A stretch of DNA of 64,000 nt from Streptomyces geranii (GTDB lineage Bacteria; Actinomycetota; Actinomycetes; Streptomycetales; Streptomycetaceae): positions 27,734 to 91,733 of the forward strand of contig NZ_PJME01000040.1 in NCBI RefSeq assembly GCF_002954775.1, in the 5' to 3' direction. Positions 24,777 through 36,952 of this stretch are shown in pieces. Each line of letters opens with the position of its first letter. Position 1 is the stretch's first letter. The notes beneath the pieces were generated by a model. It searched no databases. It saw nothing but the letters and a program-made list of their open reading frames with translations, and was not told the origin of the DNA. The translations under genes and the position numbers were made by a program.

Positions 24777-25661
24777 ATGACTCAGCTTCAGGCTGCCCAC
24801 CAGACCCCCGCCGGCGGCACCGGCGCGACGCACGCGACGAACGCGCTGTACGGGGGCAAGGGCACGCGCCGCATCACGGTCCGCGACATCGCCACCGCCA
24901 AGGAGCGCGGCGAGAAGTGGCCGATGCTCACCGCGTACGACGCGATGACCGCGTCCGTCTTCGACGAGGCCGGTATCCCGGTCATCCTGGTCGGCGACTC
25001 GGCGGGCAACTGTCACCTCGGCTACGAGTCGACCGTGCCCGTCACCCTCGACGAGATGACCATGCTCTCGGCGGCCGTCGTACGGGGCACCGGCCGCGCC
25101 CTGGTCGTCGGGGACCTGCCCTTCGGCTCCTACCAGGAGGGCCCGGTGCAGGCGCTGCGCTCGGCGACCCGGCTGGTGAAGGAGGCGGGGGTCGGGGCGG
25201 TCAAGCTGGAGGGCGGCGAGCGCTCGCACCGCCAGATCGAACTGCTGGTCGAGTCCGGTATCCCGGTGATGGCCCACATCGGCCTGACGCCGCAGTCCGT
25301 GAACTCGATGGGCTACCGCGTGCAGGGGCGCGGCGAGGAGGCCGCCCAGCAGCTGCTGCGGGACGCGAAGGCCGTGCAGGACGCGGGCGCGTTCGCCGTG
25401 GTGCTGGAGCTGGTGCCGGCCGAGCTGGCCGCCGAGGTCACGCGGATGCTCCAGATCGCGACGGTCGGCATCGGGGCGGGACCGGAGACGGACGCCCAGG
25501 TGCTGGTGTGGACGGACATGCTCGGGCTGACCGGCGGGCGGATGCCGAAGTTCGTCAAGCAGTACGCGAACCTGCGTGAGGTCATGGGGAACGCGGCGAA
25601 GGCGTTCGCCGAGGACGTGACGGGCGGGACGTTCCCGGCGGAGGAGCACTCCGTCCACTGA
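24777..25661 (+). CDS. panB: 3-methyl-2-oxobutanoate hydroxymethyltransferase (ketopantoate hydroxymethyltransferase)
   Basis: First committed step of pantothenate/CoA synthesis: transfers a hydroxymethyl group from methylene-THF to ketoisovalerate. 294 residues. Family signatures: MLTAYDAMTASVFDEAGI, ILVGDSAGNCHLGYEST (metal-binding Asp), LVVGDLPFGSYQ, VGAVKLEGGE (Lys and Glu of the active site), MAHIGLTPQSVN and VLELVPAELA. The ATG at 24777 has GAAGGAG upstream. Followed by a strong terminator, so monocistronic. Confidence 0.97.
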   Translation: MTQLQAAHQTPAGGTGATHATNALYGGKGTRRITVRDIATAKERGEKWPMLTAYDAMTASVFDEAGIPVILVGDSAGNCHLGYESTVPVTLDEMTMLSAAVVRGTGRALVVGDLPFGSYQEGPVQALRSATRLVKEAGVGAVKLEGGERSHRQIELLVESGIPVMAHIGLTPQSVNSMGYRVQGRGEEAAQQLLRDAKAVQDAGAFAVVLELVPAELAAEVTRMLQIATVGIGAGPETDAQVLVWTDMLGLTGGRMPKFVKQYANLREVMGNAAKAFAEDVTGGTFPAEEHSVH

Positions 25662-25741
25662 CCCGGCGGAGCCACCTGGCCCACCTGACCCACCTGACCG
25701 GACAGGGTCACCCGACCCGACAGAGCCACTGCGGCACGGAT

Positions 25742-25773
25742 GCAGCCCGCCGACTCCCCCATCGGCGGGCTGC
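25742..25773 (+). terminator. Terminator after panB
   Basis: 12-bp perfect stem GCAGCCCGCCGA/TCGGCGGGCTGC with an 8-nt C-rich loop. Confidence 0.85.
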
Positions 25774-25828
25774 GGCTCTGTGGCGCCGCGGGAGACACCT
25801 GACACGGCCCGGCCCGGACCGATGGGCG

Positions 25829-25862
25829 CTGTCGGTGGGCTGTCGGTGGTTTGTCGGTGGGG
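25829..25862. repeat. TGTCGGTGG repeats upstream of the ABC ATPase gene
   Basis: Three copies of (C/T)TGTCGGTGG at about 10-nt spacing directly before the DrrA-like start; may be part of its promoter or 5' leader. Confidence 0.6.
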
Positions 25863-25879
25863 GCTGTCAGGTTGTGGTC

Positions 25880-26914
25880 ATGACGCGAATCGACAATCAC
25901 CCCGCCGACGGGGCCGAGCGTGCCGTTTCCGTACGGGGGCTGGTCAAGCACTACGGCGAGACCAAGGCTCTGGACGGTGTCGACCTGGACGTCCGGGAGG
26001 GCACCGTGCTCGGTGTGCTCGGGCCGAACGGCGCCGGCAAGACCACCCTCGTACGCATCCTGTCCACCCTGCTGCAGCCGACCTCGGGGCAGGCCACCGT
26101 CGCGGGATACGACGTCCTGCGCCAGCCCCGGCAGCTGCGGCGGGTCATAGGACTCACCGGGCAGTACGCCTCCGTGGACGAGAAGCTCCCGGGCTGGGAG
26201 AACCTGTACATGATCGGGCGGCTGCTCGATCTGCCCCGCAAGGACGCCCGGGCCCGGGCCGACGAGCTGCTGGAGCGGTTCTCGCTCACCGACGCCGCCA
26301 AGCGGCCCGCGAGCACCTACTCCGGCGGTATGCGGCGGCGGCTCGACCTCGCCGCCTCCATGATCGGCCGCCCTGTCGTCCTCTTCCTCGACGAGCCCAC
26401 CACCGGGCTCGACCCCCGCACCCGCAACGAGGTCTGGGCCGAGGTCAAGCGCATGGTCGGCGACGGTGTGACCGTGCTGCTCACCACCCAGTACATGGAG
26501 GAGGCCGAGCAGCTCGCCTCCGAGCTGGCCGTCATCGACCGGGGGAAGGTCGTCGCGGGCGGTGCCATCGACGAGCTGAAGGCACGGGTCGGCGGCCGTA
26601 CGCTGCGGATCAGGACCGCCGATCCGCTGCAGCTGCGCCCGCTCGCCCGCGACCTCGACGACCTCGGCATCACCGGCCTCGCCGGCACCGCCGTGGACAC
26701 CGCGAGCGGCAGCGTGCTGGTGCCGATCCTGAGCGACGAGCAGCTCACCGCCGTGACCGGCGCGGTCATCGCGCGCGGTATCACCATCGCCTCCATCAGC
26801 ACCGAACTGCCCAGCCTGGACGAGGTGTTCCTGTCCCTCACCGGCCACCGCGCCAGTGCCCCGCAGGACGCCGACAGCGCGCCCGCCGACACCCGAGAGG
26901 AGGTCGCCGTATGA
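25880..26914 (+). CDS. ABC exporter ATPase, daunorubicin-resistance (DrrA) type
   Basis: 344-residue ATPase for the adjacent ABC-2 permease. Walker A GPNGAGKTTLVR, Q-loop GLTGQYASVDEKLPG, signature YSGGMRRRLDLAASMIG, Walker B VVLFLDEPTTGLDP, and the DrrA-type C-terminal extension after residue 240 with SLDEVFLSLTGH. The ATG at 25880 is chosen because the ABC fold begins right after it; upstream in-frame codons lie in a repeat. Stop overlaps the permease start (ATGA). Substrate unknown: drug, lipid or natural product. Confidence 0.93.
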   Translation: MTRIDNHPADGAERAVSVRGLVKHYGETKALDGVDLDVREGTVLGVLGPNGAGKTTLVRILSTLLQPTSGQATVAGYDVLRQPRQLRRVIGLTGQYASVDEKLPGWENLYMIGRLLDLPRKDARARADELLERFSLTDAAKRPASTYSGGMRRRLDLAASMIGRPVVLFLDEPTTGLDPRTRNEVWAEVKRMVGDGVTVLLTTQYMEEAEQLASELAVIDRGKVVAGGAIDELKARVGGRTLRIRTADPLQLRPLARDLDDLGITGLAGTAVDTASGSVLVPILSDEQLTAVTGAVIARGITIASISTELPSLDEVFLSLTGHRASAPQDADSAPADTREEVAV

Positions 26915-27765
26915 GCACCGCGACCACGACCACGAGCACGGCCGTCACCGACATCCAGGCCGCTGCGGCTGACATCAAGGGCGACGGGCGTATCCCGCTG
27001 CGCGCTCATCTGCGGCACACCGGGGCCCTCGTCCGCCGCAATCTGCTCTGGATCCGGCAGGACCCCGAGTCCATGTTCGACGCGCTGCTGATGCCGATCG
27101 TCTTCACCCTGCTGTTCGTGTTCGTCTTCGGCGGCTCGATCGGACAGGCCACGGGCGGCGGGCAGGACGGCTATGTGCAGTACGTGATCCCGGGCATGAT
27201 CGCGATGATGAGCATGACGCTCTCCCAGGGCGTCGGCACCGGGTTCAGCCAGGACTTCAACTCCGGTGTCATGGACCGGTTCCGGTCGCTGCCGATCGGG
27301 CGCGGTTCGGTGCTGTTCGCGAAGATCTCGGTCGAGCTGCTCCGGATGCTGTTCGCGACGACCGTACTGATGATCGTCGCCGTGCTCGTCGGCTTCGACA
27401 TCAACAACTGGGTCGGGCTGTTCGCGGCCGTCGGGCTGTCCACGCTGTTCGCCTCGTCGATCATGTGGGTGTTCCTCACCCTGGGCGTGGTCCTGAAGAA
27501 CGCGCAGTCCGTGCAGGCGATGGGCTTCCTGGTGCTGTTCCCGCTGCAGTTCGGTTCGTCGATCTTCGCCCCGACGCAGTCGATGCCGGGCTGGCTCCAG
27601 ACGTTCACCGACTACAACCCGCTGTCCACGCTCGCGGACGCGGCGCGCGGACTCATGGTGGGCGGTCCGGTCGCGCACGACCTGTGGGTGACCATCGGCT
27701 GGTCGGTGGCGATCACCGCGGTGATGGCGCCGGTCGCGATCCACAAGTTCCGTACCAAGAGCTGA
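26911..27765 (+). CDS. ABC-2 type exporter permease (DrrB type)
   Basis: 284 residues, Thr/Ala-rich cytoplasmic N-terminus followed by six helices. Typical ABC-2 features: RRNLLWIRQDPESMFDALLMPIVF near the first helix, GVMDRFRSLPIGRGSVLFAK (coupling helix) and GFLVLFPLQFGSSIFAPTQSMPGWLQ. Translationally coupled to the ATPase. Expressed as a two-gene exporter operon; the adjacent convergent gene is a large AfsR-like regulator. Confidence 0.92.
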   Translation: MSTATTTTSTAVTDIQAAAADIKGDGRIPLRAHLRHTGALVRRNLLWIRQDPESMFDALLMPIVFTLLFVFVFGGSIGQATGGGQDGYVQYVIPGMIAMMSMTLSQGVGTGFSQDFNSGVMDRFRSLPIGRGSVLFAKISVELLRMLFATTVLMIVAVLVGFDINNWVGLFAAVGLSTLFASSIMWVFLTLGVVLKNAQSVQAMGFLVLFPLQFGSSIFAPTQSMPGWLQTFTDYNPLSTLADAARGLMVGGPVAHDLWVTIGWSVAITAVMAPVAIHKFRTKS

Positions 27766-27796
27766 CAGCACTCATACGTAGGTCCCGGTACGTGCG

Positions 27797-31306
<3,510 letters not shown>

Positions 31307-31380
31307 GGGGCCATTGTCTCCGAGGACGTCCCGGCACCGCTTCCGGGTTTACAGGGGCATGAACCGGGAGAAGTCCAGGA

Positions 31381-31450
31381 TCTCCGGGCTGGGCCGGGCA
31401 TCGCCGGGCATCGCCGGGCATCGCCGGGAACCTCCAGGAACCTCCGGACC
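31381..31450. repeat. Ten-bp phased repeats upstream of the AfsR-like gene
   Basis: Seven consecutive 10-nt units, the central three being (g/t)(g/c)GCCGGGCA-like (gggcatcgcc period), flanked by degenerate units (tctccgggct; cctccaggaa; cctccggacc). CCGGG-like cores recur once per helical turn in the 232-bp divergent promoter region of the SARP and M50 genes. Confidence 0.75.
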
Positions 31451-31538
31451 TCGGTGACACGTTCCCTCCAGACCACCGGTACCGTCGTTCCGCCCGTACA
31501 AGCAGCGTTTTCCGCCGAATCCCCAGGAGCCCCGCCCC

Positions 31539-32342
31539 ATGACCACCGCCACCACCCGCAACAGCGACCGGCGGATCAGCCCGGTCTTCGTCGGGATTCT
31601 GGCCGTCACCGCGGTCACTGGCTGGGCGACCTGGACCGGGTTCGCCGAGCAGCCCGGTGTCGCCGTGTTCCTGTTCGTGACGGCCGCGTGGATCGTCTCG
31701 CTCTGTCTGCACGAGTACGCGCACGCCCGTACCGCCCTGCACAGCGGTGACATCTCGGTCGGTGAGAAGGGGTACCTCACCCTCAATCCGCTGAAGTACA
31801 CGCACGCCCTGCTCAGCATCGTGCTGCCGGTGATCTTCGTGATCATGGGCGGGATCGGGCTGCCCGGTGGCGCCGTGTTCATCGAGCGGGGGCGGATCCA
31901 GGGGCGGTGGAAGCACAGTCTGATCTCCGCCGCCGGGCCGCTGACCAACGTCCTGTTCGCGGTGGTGTGCACGGCGCCGTTCTGGCTGGACGCGCTGGAC
32001 GGCGTGCCCCGCGACTTCCGCTTCGCGCTCGCCTTCCTGGCCCTGCTCCAGGTGACCGCCGCGATCCTGAACTTCCTGCCGGTGCCGGGGCTGGACGGCT
32101 ACGGGGTCATCGAGCCCTGGCTGTCGTACAAGATCAAGCGCCAGGTGGAGCCGTTCGCGCCGTTCGGGCTGCTGTTCGTGTTCGCGGTGCTGTGGCTGGG
32201 ACCGGTCAACAGCGCGTTCTTCGACGTGATCGACTCGGTGCTGCGCAGCCTGGGGATCGACGCGTTGGACACGTACTGCGGTCAGGAGCTGTTCCGCTTC
32301 TGGCAGGGGTCGAACGACTTCTGCTCGGTCCAGGTCGGCTAG
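31539..32342 (+). CDS. Site-2 protease-like membrane metalloprotease (M50)
   Basis: 267 residues, about six transmembrane helices. Zinc-site motif LCLHEYAHAR (HExxH, residues 57-61 region) and the second M50 motif NFLPVPGLDGYG provide the ligands of an intramembrane metalloprotease; FIERGRIQGRWKHSLISAAGPLTN is the conserved segment of the family. These enzymes cleave membrane-bound regulators such as anti-sigma factors; no substrate is encoded beside it. Divergent from the AfsR-like gene. Its stop shares four bases with the next convergent gene. Confidence 0.85.
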   Translation: MTTATTRNSDRRISPVFVGILAVTAVTGWATWTGFAEQPGVAVFLFVTAAWIVSLCLHEYAHARTALHSGDISVGEKGYLTLNPLKYTHALLSIVLPVIFVIMGGIGLPGGAVFIERGRIQGRWKHSLISAAGPLTNVLFAVVCTAPFWLDALDGVPRDFRFALAFLALLQVTAAILNFLPVPGLDGYGVIEPWLSYKIKRQVEPFAPFGLLFVFAVLWLGPVNSAFFDVIDSVLRSLGIDALDTYCGQELFRFWQGSNDFCSVQVG

Positions 32343-32524
32343 CCGGCCGCCGGCGGCCTGTCGGCCTGCTTGCCGCGGCGTACGTAGTACCAGCACATGT
32401 TCGACGACAGGCCCGCCAGCAGTACCCACACGATGCCCAGCAGATTGCCCTGCGCGAAGGACACGGCTGCGGCTGCCACCGCGAGGAGGCAGACGGCGAG
32501 GGCGTAGAGGGCGAGGCGGGGCAT
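32339..32524 (-). CDS. Small two-helix membrane protein
   Basis: 61 residues beginning MPRLALYALAV, with AGGAG 8 nt upstream of the ATG at 32524. Two hydrophobic segments (4-22 and 28-44) and a basic C-terminus (YYVRRGKQADR). No recognised family. It ends tail-to-tail with the M50 gene: the sequence CTAG holds both stop codons. Confidence 0.65.
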   Translation of the reverse strand: MPRLALYALAVCLLAVAAAAVSFAQGNLLGIVWVLLAGLSSNMCWYYVRRGKQADRPPAAG

Positions 32525-32597
32525 GGGGTGGACTCCTGTCGGGGGGGGCGCCGGTCGGGGGACACTGGCAAAGGCCCGTCCAGTGTCCCCCATCCGC

Positions 32598-33326
32598 TCA
32601 GATGTCGGTGACGCGCAGGCCCGCGTGGGCCTTGTAGCGGCGGTTCACCGAGATCAGGTTGGCGACCAGCGACTCGACCTGGTGGGCGTTGCGCAGCCGG
32701 CCCGAGAAGACGCCTCGCATGCCGGGGATACGGCCGGCCAGTGCCTGCACGATCTCCACGTCCGCGCGCTCCTCGCCGAGGACCATCACGTCGGTGTCGA
32801 TCTCCTCGATCTCCGGGTCCTGGAGCAGTACGGCCGACAGGTGGTGGAAGGCTGCCGTGACGCGGGAGTCCGGCAGCAGGGCGGCGGCCTGCTGGGCGGC
32901 GCTGCCCTCCTCCGGCTTCAGCGCGTACGCGCCCTGCTTGTCGAAGCCGAGCGGGTTGACGCAGTCGACGACGAGCTTGCCGGCCAGTTCCTCGCGCAGG
33001 GATTCGAGGGTCTTGCCGTGGCCGTCCCAGGGCACGGCGACGATCACGATGTCGCTGCGGCGCGCGGTCTCGGCGTTGTCGGCACCCTCGACGCCATGGC
33101 CGAGTTCGTCGGCGGCGGCCTGGGCACGGTCGGCGGCACGCGACCCGATGATCACCTTCTGGCCGGCCCTGGCGAGCCGGTAGGCGAGGCCCTTGCCCTG
33201 CGGCCCGGTCCCGCCGAGCACGCCGACGACGAGCCCGGAGACGTCGGGAAGGTCCCAGGGGTCCTTGGCGGGAGCCTTCGCGGGGCTGCTCGGTGCAGGG
33301 GTCTGTGCGCTGTCGGTAGAGGTCAT
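32598..33326 (-). CDS. npdG: NADPH-dependent F420 reductase (F420H2:NADP oxidoreductase)
   Basis: Transfers hydride between NADPH and coenzyme F420. 242 residues. The Rossmann nucleotide motif is VGVLGGTGPQGKGLAYRLA (from about residue 35), followed by VIIGSRAADRAQAAADEL, where Ser/Arg fit the NADP phosphate. Further family elements are VIVAVPWDGH, VVDCVNPLGF and VTAAFHHLSA. The first 28 residues are Pro/Ala/Ser-rich and probably disordered. It supplies reduced F420 for F420-dependent enzymes elsewhere in the chromosome. Confidence 0.9.
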   Translation of the reverse strand: MTSTDSAQTPAPSSPAKAPAKDPWDLPDVSGLVVGVLGGTGPQGKGLAYRLARAGQKVIIGSRAADRAQAAADELGHGVEGADNAETARRSDIVIVAVPWDGHGKTLESLREELAGKLVVDCVNPLGFDKQGAYALKPEEGSAAQQAAALLPDSRVTAAFHHLSAVLLQDPEIEEIDTDVMVLGEERADVEIVQALAGRIPGMRGVFSGRLRNAHQVESLVANLISVNRRYKAHAGLRVTDI

Positions 33327-33363
33327 GGGCCGACTTTACGTCCGTGTCCGGGCGGCCATGGGG

Positions 33364-34440
33364 TCAGGTGAGGTGGGTCACGGGGACCCTCCGGAAGGGG
33401 ATCCTCTCGTACGGGCCGAAGTCGCCGGTCTCGAAGAGGAGTCCGACCGTGTCGGCGTCGACCCGGACCAGGTCGGAGTAGGCGGCGGGCAGGCCGTTCA
33501 CCGTGTCCGCCGGGCGCCAGGTGGTGCCGCCGTCGGTGGAGACGCGGATCGTCATCAGGGCGCGGGCGGCGGGGTCGGCGGGACCGGAGAAGAGGAGCAG
33601 GTCGGGGTCGCGGAGCTGGAGGACGCTGGCCTGGCAGATCGGTGCGGACAGGCCGGCCTGCGGGCGGAAGGGCTTTACGAGGGTCCGGCCGCCGTCGGTG
33701 GAGTGCGCGTCGGCGCGGTTGCCGGGCGACGGGGAGTCGTTACGGGTGTTGAAGTAGACGCGGCCGTCCGGGAGTTCGGCGGCGGTGGTCTCGTTGACGT
33801 TGATGTACCCGTTGGTGTTCTCGTCGAGGTAGCCGATGGACCAGGTCTCGCCGCGGTCGTCGCTGAGCAGGCAGTGGCCGCTGTTGTAGCGGGCCTCGTT
33901 GCCGAGGTCCGAACCGGTGGGCGGGACGGTGTGGTTGGCGGCGACGACGACCCGGCCGGTGCTCAGCTGAATGGCGTGGCCCGGTGTGGTGGCGTACCAG
34001 CGCCAGGACGGGTCCTTCACCTGGGCGGTGATCTCCACGGAGGAGGACCAGGTGAGGCCGTCGTCGTCGCTGTGCCGGACCCAGATACGGCGGCCGTCGG
34101 CGGCAGAGACGTTGCCGAGCAGGATGTCCTTCTCGGTCACCGTGCCGGAGGCGCGGACGTACACGAGGAGGATGCGGCCGGTGTCGAGGACGACGGGGGC
34201 GGGGTTGCCGGCGAGGTTGGTGCCGTTGTTGGCGGCGACGGTGAGCGGGCCCCAGGTGCGGCCACCGTCCGTGGAGCGCTTCAGCACGATGTCGATGTGC
34301 CCGTGGTCCGACGCGGAGTCGACCCGGCCCTCGCAGAAGGCGAGCACGGTACCGGCGTGGCTGACGACGACGGCCGGGATGCGGTAACTGGCGTAGCCCT
34401 CCTGGCCGGACCAGAAGGGGATGCTCGTCTCTGCGGTCAT
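33364..34440 (-). CDS. Exo-alpha-sialidase-like BNR-repeat glycosidase, no signal peptide
   Basis: 358-residue six-bladed propeller enzyme. The YRIP motif supplies Arg20; Asp45 in SDHGHID, Glu in NETTAAELPDG, Arg233 in NTRND and Tyr321 in AAYSDL fit the catalytic set of family 33 sialidases. Asp boxes S-x-D-x-G-x-T-W occur at about 56-63, 124-131, 193-200 and 301-308, with a degenerate one at 247-254 (W changed to L). There is no signal peptide, unlike most bacterial sialidases, so it is either cytoplasmic or exported another way. Could also cleave a related nonulosonic acid. Confidence 0.85.
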   Translation of the reverse strand: MTAETSIPFWSGQEGYASYRIPAVVVSHAGTVLAFCEGRVDSASDHGHIDIVLKRSTDGGRTWGPLTVAANNGTNLAGNPAPVVLDTGRILLVYVRASGTVTEKDILLGNVSAADGRRIWVRHSDDDGLTWSSSVEITAQVKDPSWRWYATTPGHAIQLSTGRVVVAANHTVPPTGSDLGNEARYNSGHCLLSDDRGETWSIGYLDENTNGYINVNETTAAELPDGRVYFNTRNDSPSPGNRADAHSTDGGRTLVKPFRPQAGLSAPICQASVLQLRDPDLLLFSGPADPAARALMTIRVSTDGGTTWRPADTVNGLPAAYSDLVRVDADTVGLLFETGDFGPYERIPFRRVPVTHLT

Positions 34441-34594
34441 ACGGCGGCTCCTCGGTGGGGCGATGAGTAGTACTGCTTACGTGAGTGCGTGGTGGGGACA
34501 GTGATTCGGGTTCTTACCCAGGTTGGGCGGAATCATGGTGAAGTGCGCGCCCCGAGTTGTCCGTTGCGGCAGGATGCGCGGTCATGGATGCCGT

Positions 34595-35164
34595 ATGGAT
34601 GCCGTGAGGGTCGCGCTGCTGCGCGAAGTGCTGGCCGGAACCGAGTGGTTGGGGGCGACTCGGCGGTTCGCGGGGGCGTTGCGGGGGTCCGTGGTGTCGT
34701 ACGGAGGCGGACTGCTGCTGACGGGCACACCGGAGTACGAGCCGTGGCACCTGGCGGCGCATCTGGTGGACGAGGCGGCGTGGTCGGGTACGCCGGAGCT
34801 GGCACCGACGCTCGTACGGTCGGACGGGCTCGGGCGGATCGAGGCGGCGCGGCGGGGGGAGACGTTGCTGGTGGTGGCGCCCGAGGGGGTGGACGGGGGG
34901 CTGCTTGAGCGGGTGCTGGATGCTCGGCGGGGTGGTGTGAAGGTGCTGGTGCTGGGGGCGGGGGAGGGGGAGTTGGTGTCGCTGGCGGATGAGTGGCTGG
35001 GGGTGCCTGAGGGGGTGGAGCTGGACTTGGACACCGTGCAGCACCTGGTGAGTGCGGCGGCCGGGGAGAACACGGTGCCGGCGGTCCGGGGGCGACGGGG
35101 TTTCCGCGACCGCCTGTCCCGGCTGGCGGACGTCTTGACGGCACCGCCTCCGTCGCGCTGGTAA
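34595..35164 (+). CDS. Conserved hypothetical protein of Streptomyces
   Basis: 189 residues, soluble, starting MDAVRVALLREVLAGTEWLG. Features: TPEYEPWHLAAHLVDEAAW in the first half and a repetitive Gly/Val/Glu region in the second. I recall similar proteins in other streptomycetes but no defined domain or function. The start is uncertain (an in-frame ATG at 34574 is possible); neither has a convincing ribosome binding site. Confidence 0.65.
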   Translation: MDAVRVALLREVLAGTEWLGATRRFAGALRGSVVSYGGGLLLTGTPEYEPWHLAAHLVDEAAWSGTPELAPTLVRSDGLGRIEAARRGETLLVVAPEGVDGGLLERVLDARRGGVKVLVLGAGEGELVSLADEWLGVPEGVELDLDTVQHLVSAAAGENTVPAVRGRRGFRDRLSRLADVLTAPPPSRW

Positions 35165-35285
35165 AAACTTTTCCCGCCCACCCACCCGTCTCGGCACCTC
35201 ACCTGCCTTCGGCAGAAAGCACACGGGCTTGCGGCCGTAGAAAACCTGTTGCCCCTCCCTCCCCCACCCCACAACATGACCCCAC

Positions 35286-36563
35286 GTGACCTCAGCGATC
35301 CGCGCCCTCCTCCCCGATCTCTCCCCTTGGCATGCCTCCCCCGACTTTCGGAAGCTCTGGCTGTCGGGGTTGATCACCAACTTCGGGAGTTTTCTGACCT
35401 TCGTCGCGTTGCCGGTGCAGATGAAGGAGCTGACCGGGTCGGCTGCCGCCGTCGGGGCGATCGGGGCCGTGGAGTTGATTCCGCTGATCGTGTTCGGGCT
35501 GTACGGCGGGGCGCTGGCCGACGCGGCGGACAAGCGGAGGCTGATCCTGTGGACGGAGGCCGGGCAGGGACTGCTGTGTGCCGTGCTGCTCGTCAACGCC
35601 CTGCTGCCCGACCCCCTCATCTGGCCGCTGTACGTCGTCGCCGCGCTCACCTCGGCCCTCGGGTCGGTGCAGCGGCCCGCGCTGGACTCGCTGATGCCGA
35701 GGATCGTCGCCCATGAGCAGCTGCCGGCCGCCGCCTCCCTCAACGCCTTCCGCTGGACGGTCGGCGGGGTCGCGGGCCCGGCGCTGGCGGGCGTGGTCGT
35801 GGCGTACGCGGGGCTCGGCTGGGCGTACGCCATCGACGTCGTGACCTTCGCCGTGTCGTTGCTGTTCGTCGTGGGGCTCGCCGCCTCCCCCGCCTCGCAC
35901 GAGGCCGCGAAGCCCTCCCTCCGGTCGATCGCCGAGGGCGCCCGGTACGCCTGGAACCGCAAGGAACTCCTGGGCACCTACGCCATCGACCTGGCCGCGA
36001 TGTTCCTGGCGATGCCGCTCGCGGTCCTGCCCTTCCTGGCCGACGAGCTGGACGCCGAGTGGTCTCTCGGCCTGATGTACGCGGCGATCCCGGCCGGTTC
36101 GCTGATCGTGAGCCTCACCAGCGGCTGGACGTCGCGGGTGCACCGGCACGGGCGGATGGTGGTGCTGGGGGCGGCGGGCTGGGGGCTCGCGATCGCCGCG
36201 TCCGGGACCGTGGGCAACGTATGGCTGGTCCTGCTGTTCCTCCTCGTGGCCGGCTGCTTCGACATGATCAGCGGCGTCTTCCGCAGCGCCATGTGGAACC
36301 AGACCATCCCCGACGAGCTGCGCGGCCGGCTGGCCGGCATCGAACTGCTCTCCTACTCGGTCGGCCCCCAGCTGGGCCAGGTCAGGGCAGGCGGCGTGGC
36401 CGCCCTGGGCGGGGTGCGCGCGTCGGTGTGGTCGGGGGGCCTGGCGTGTGTGGCGGGCGTGGGCGTACTGGCCCTGTGCCTGCCGGGCCTGATGCGCTAC
36501 GACGTGCGTACGAACAAGCACGCGGTGCGGCTACGGGAGCAACGGGAGTCGGCACACGCCTAG
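35286..36563 (+). CDS. MFS transporter, enterobactin-exporter (EntS/MFS_3) type
   Basis: 425-residue 12-helix transporter beginning at GTG 35286. EntS-type features: FRKLWLSGLITNFGSFLTFVALPVQMK at TM1 and ALADAADKRRLILWTEAGQ in the TM2-3 loop; RPALDSLMPRIV and LNAFRWTVGGVAGPALAG follow. The family includes siderophore and macrolide exporters. Proximity to iron genes 2 kb downstream hints at siderophore export, but no iron box is seen at its promoter. Confidence 0.85.
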   Translation: MTSAIRALLPDLSPWHASPDFRKLWLSGLITNFGSFLTFVALPVQMKELTGSAAAVGAIGAVELIPLIVFGLYGGALADAADKRRLILWTEAGQGLLCAVLLVNALLPDPLIWPLYVVAALTSALGSVQRPALDSLMPRIVAHEQLPAAASLNAFRWTVGGVAGPALAGVVVAYAGLGWAYAIDVVTFAVSLLFVVGLAASPASHEAAKPSLRSIAEGARYAWNRKELLGTYAIDLAAMFLAMPLAVLPFLADELDAEWSLGLMYAAIPAGSLIVSLTSGWTSRVHRHGRMVVLGAAGWGLAIAASGTVGNVWLVLLFLLVAGCFDMISGVFRSAMWNQTIPDELRGRLAGIELLSYSVGPQLGQVRAGGVAALGGVRASVWSGGLACVAGVGVLALCLPGLMRYDVRTNKHAVRLREQRESAHA

Positions 36564-36569
36564 GAGCAG

Positions 36570-36640
36570 CTCCCCAGGGGCGCGGGGCGGTATCGATCTG
36601 CGGCTCCGCCGCGGGGCGCGACCAGCGACAGCGCACCCGC
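36570..36640. repeat. Dispersed intergenic repeat, copy 3
   Basis: Contains CCCAGGGGCGCGGGG, then GGTATCGATCTGCGGCTCCG and CGGGGCGCGACCAGC. It is the reverse complement type of the copy at 44935, including the ATCGAT core. Confidence 0.65.
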
Positions 36641-36664
36641 AGCCGACGAACCGCTCCCAGCACC

Positions 36665-36892
36665 TCAGTCCTGGTCCCCGCCGCGCGCTCCCTCATGCCA
36701 CTTGGGGTCGTTCTCCCACTGGAGGTTCCGTTCGCGGGCCGTCTCCATCGCGTGCTCGGCCTCCGCACGGGTGGTGTACGGCCCGAAGCGGTCCTTGCCA
36801 GGACAGTCCGGTCCCTCCTCCACCTTCTTGTGCTCCAGGCAGTAGTACCACTCCCCCGGTTTGCCGACCGTGCGCTTCTTGAACAGGGCCAT
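36665..36892 (-). CDS. Small conserved hypothetical protein (SPOR-like)
   Basis: 75 residues, MALFKKRTVGKPGEWYYCLEH at the N-terminus, then GPDCPGKDRFGPYTTRAEAEHAMETARERN. The pattern of aromatic residues and FGPYTTRAEAEHA recalls a short SPOR-like fold. Two cysteines (C18, C29) are conserved in the relatives I remember. No signal peptide. Ends 84 bp from the repeat element; divergent from map. Confidence 0.7.
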   Translation of the reverse strand: MALFKKRTVGKPGEWYYCLEHKKVEEGPDCPGKDRFGPYTTRAEAEHAMETARERNLQWENDPKWHEGARGGDQD

Positions 36893-36952
36893 GGCTCACG
36901 CTCCTTTCACCAGGTTCATCGTCCCCCACCCGCGCTCGTTAAACTCGCTGGT

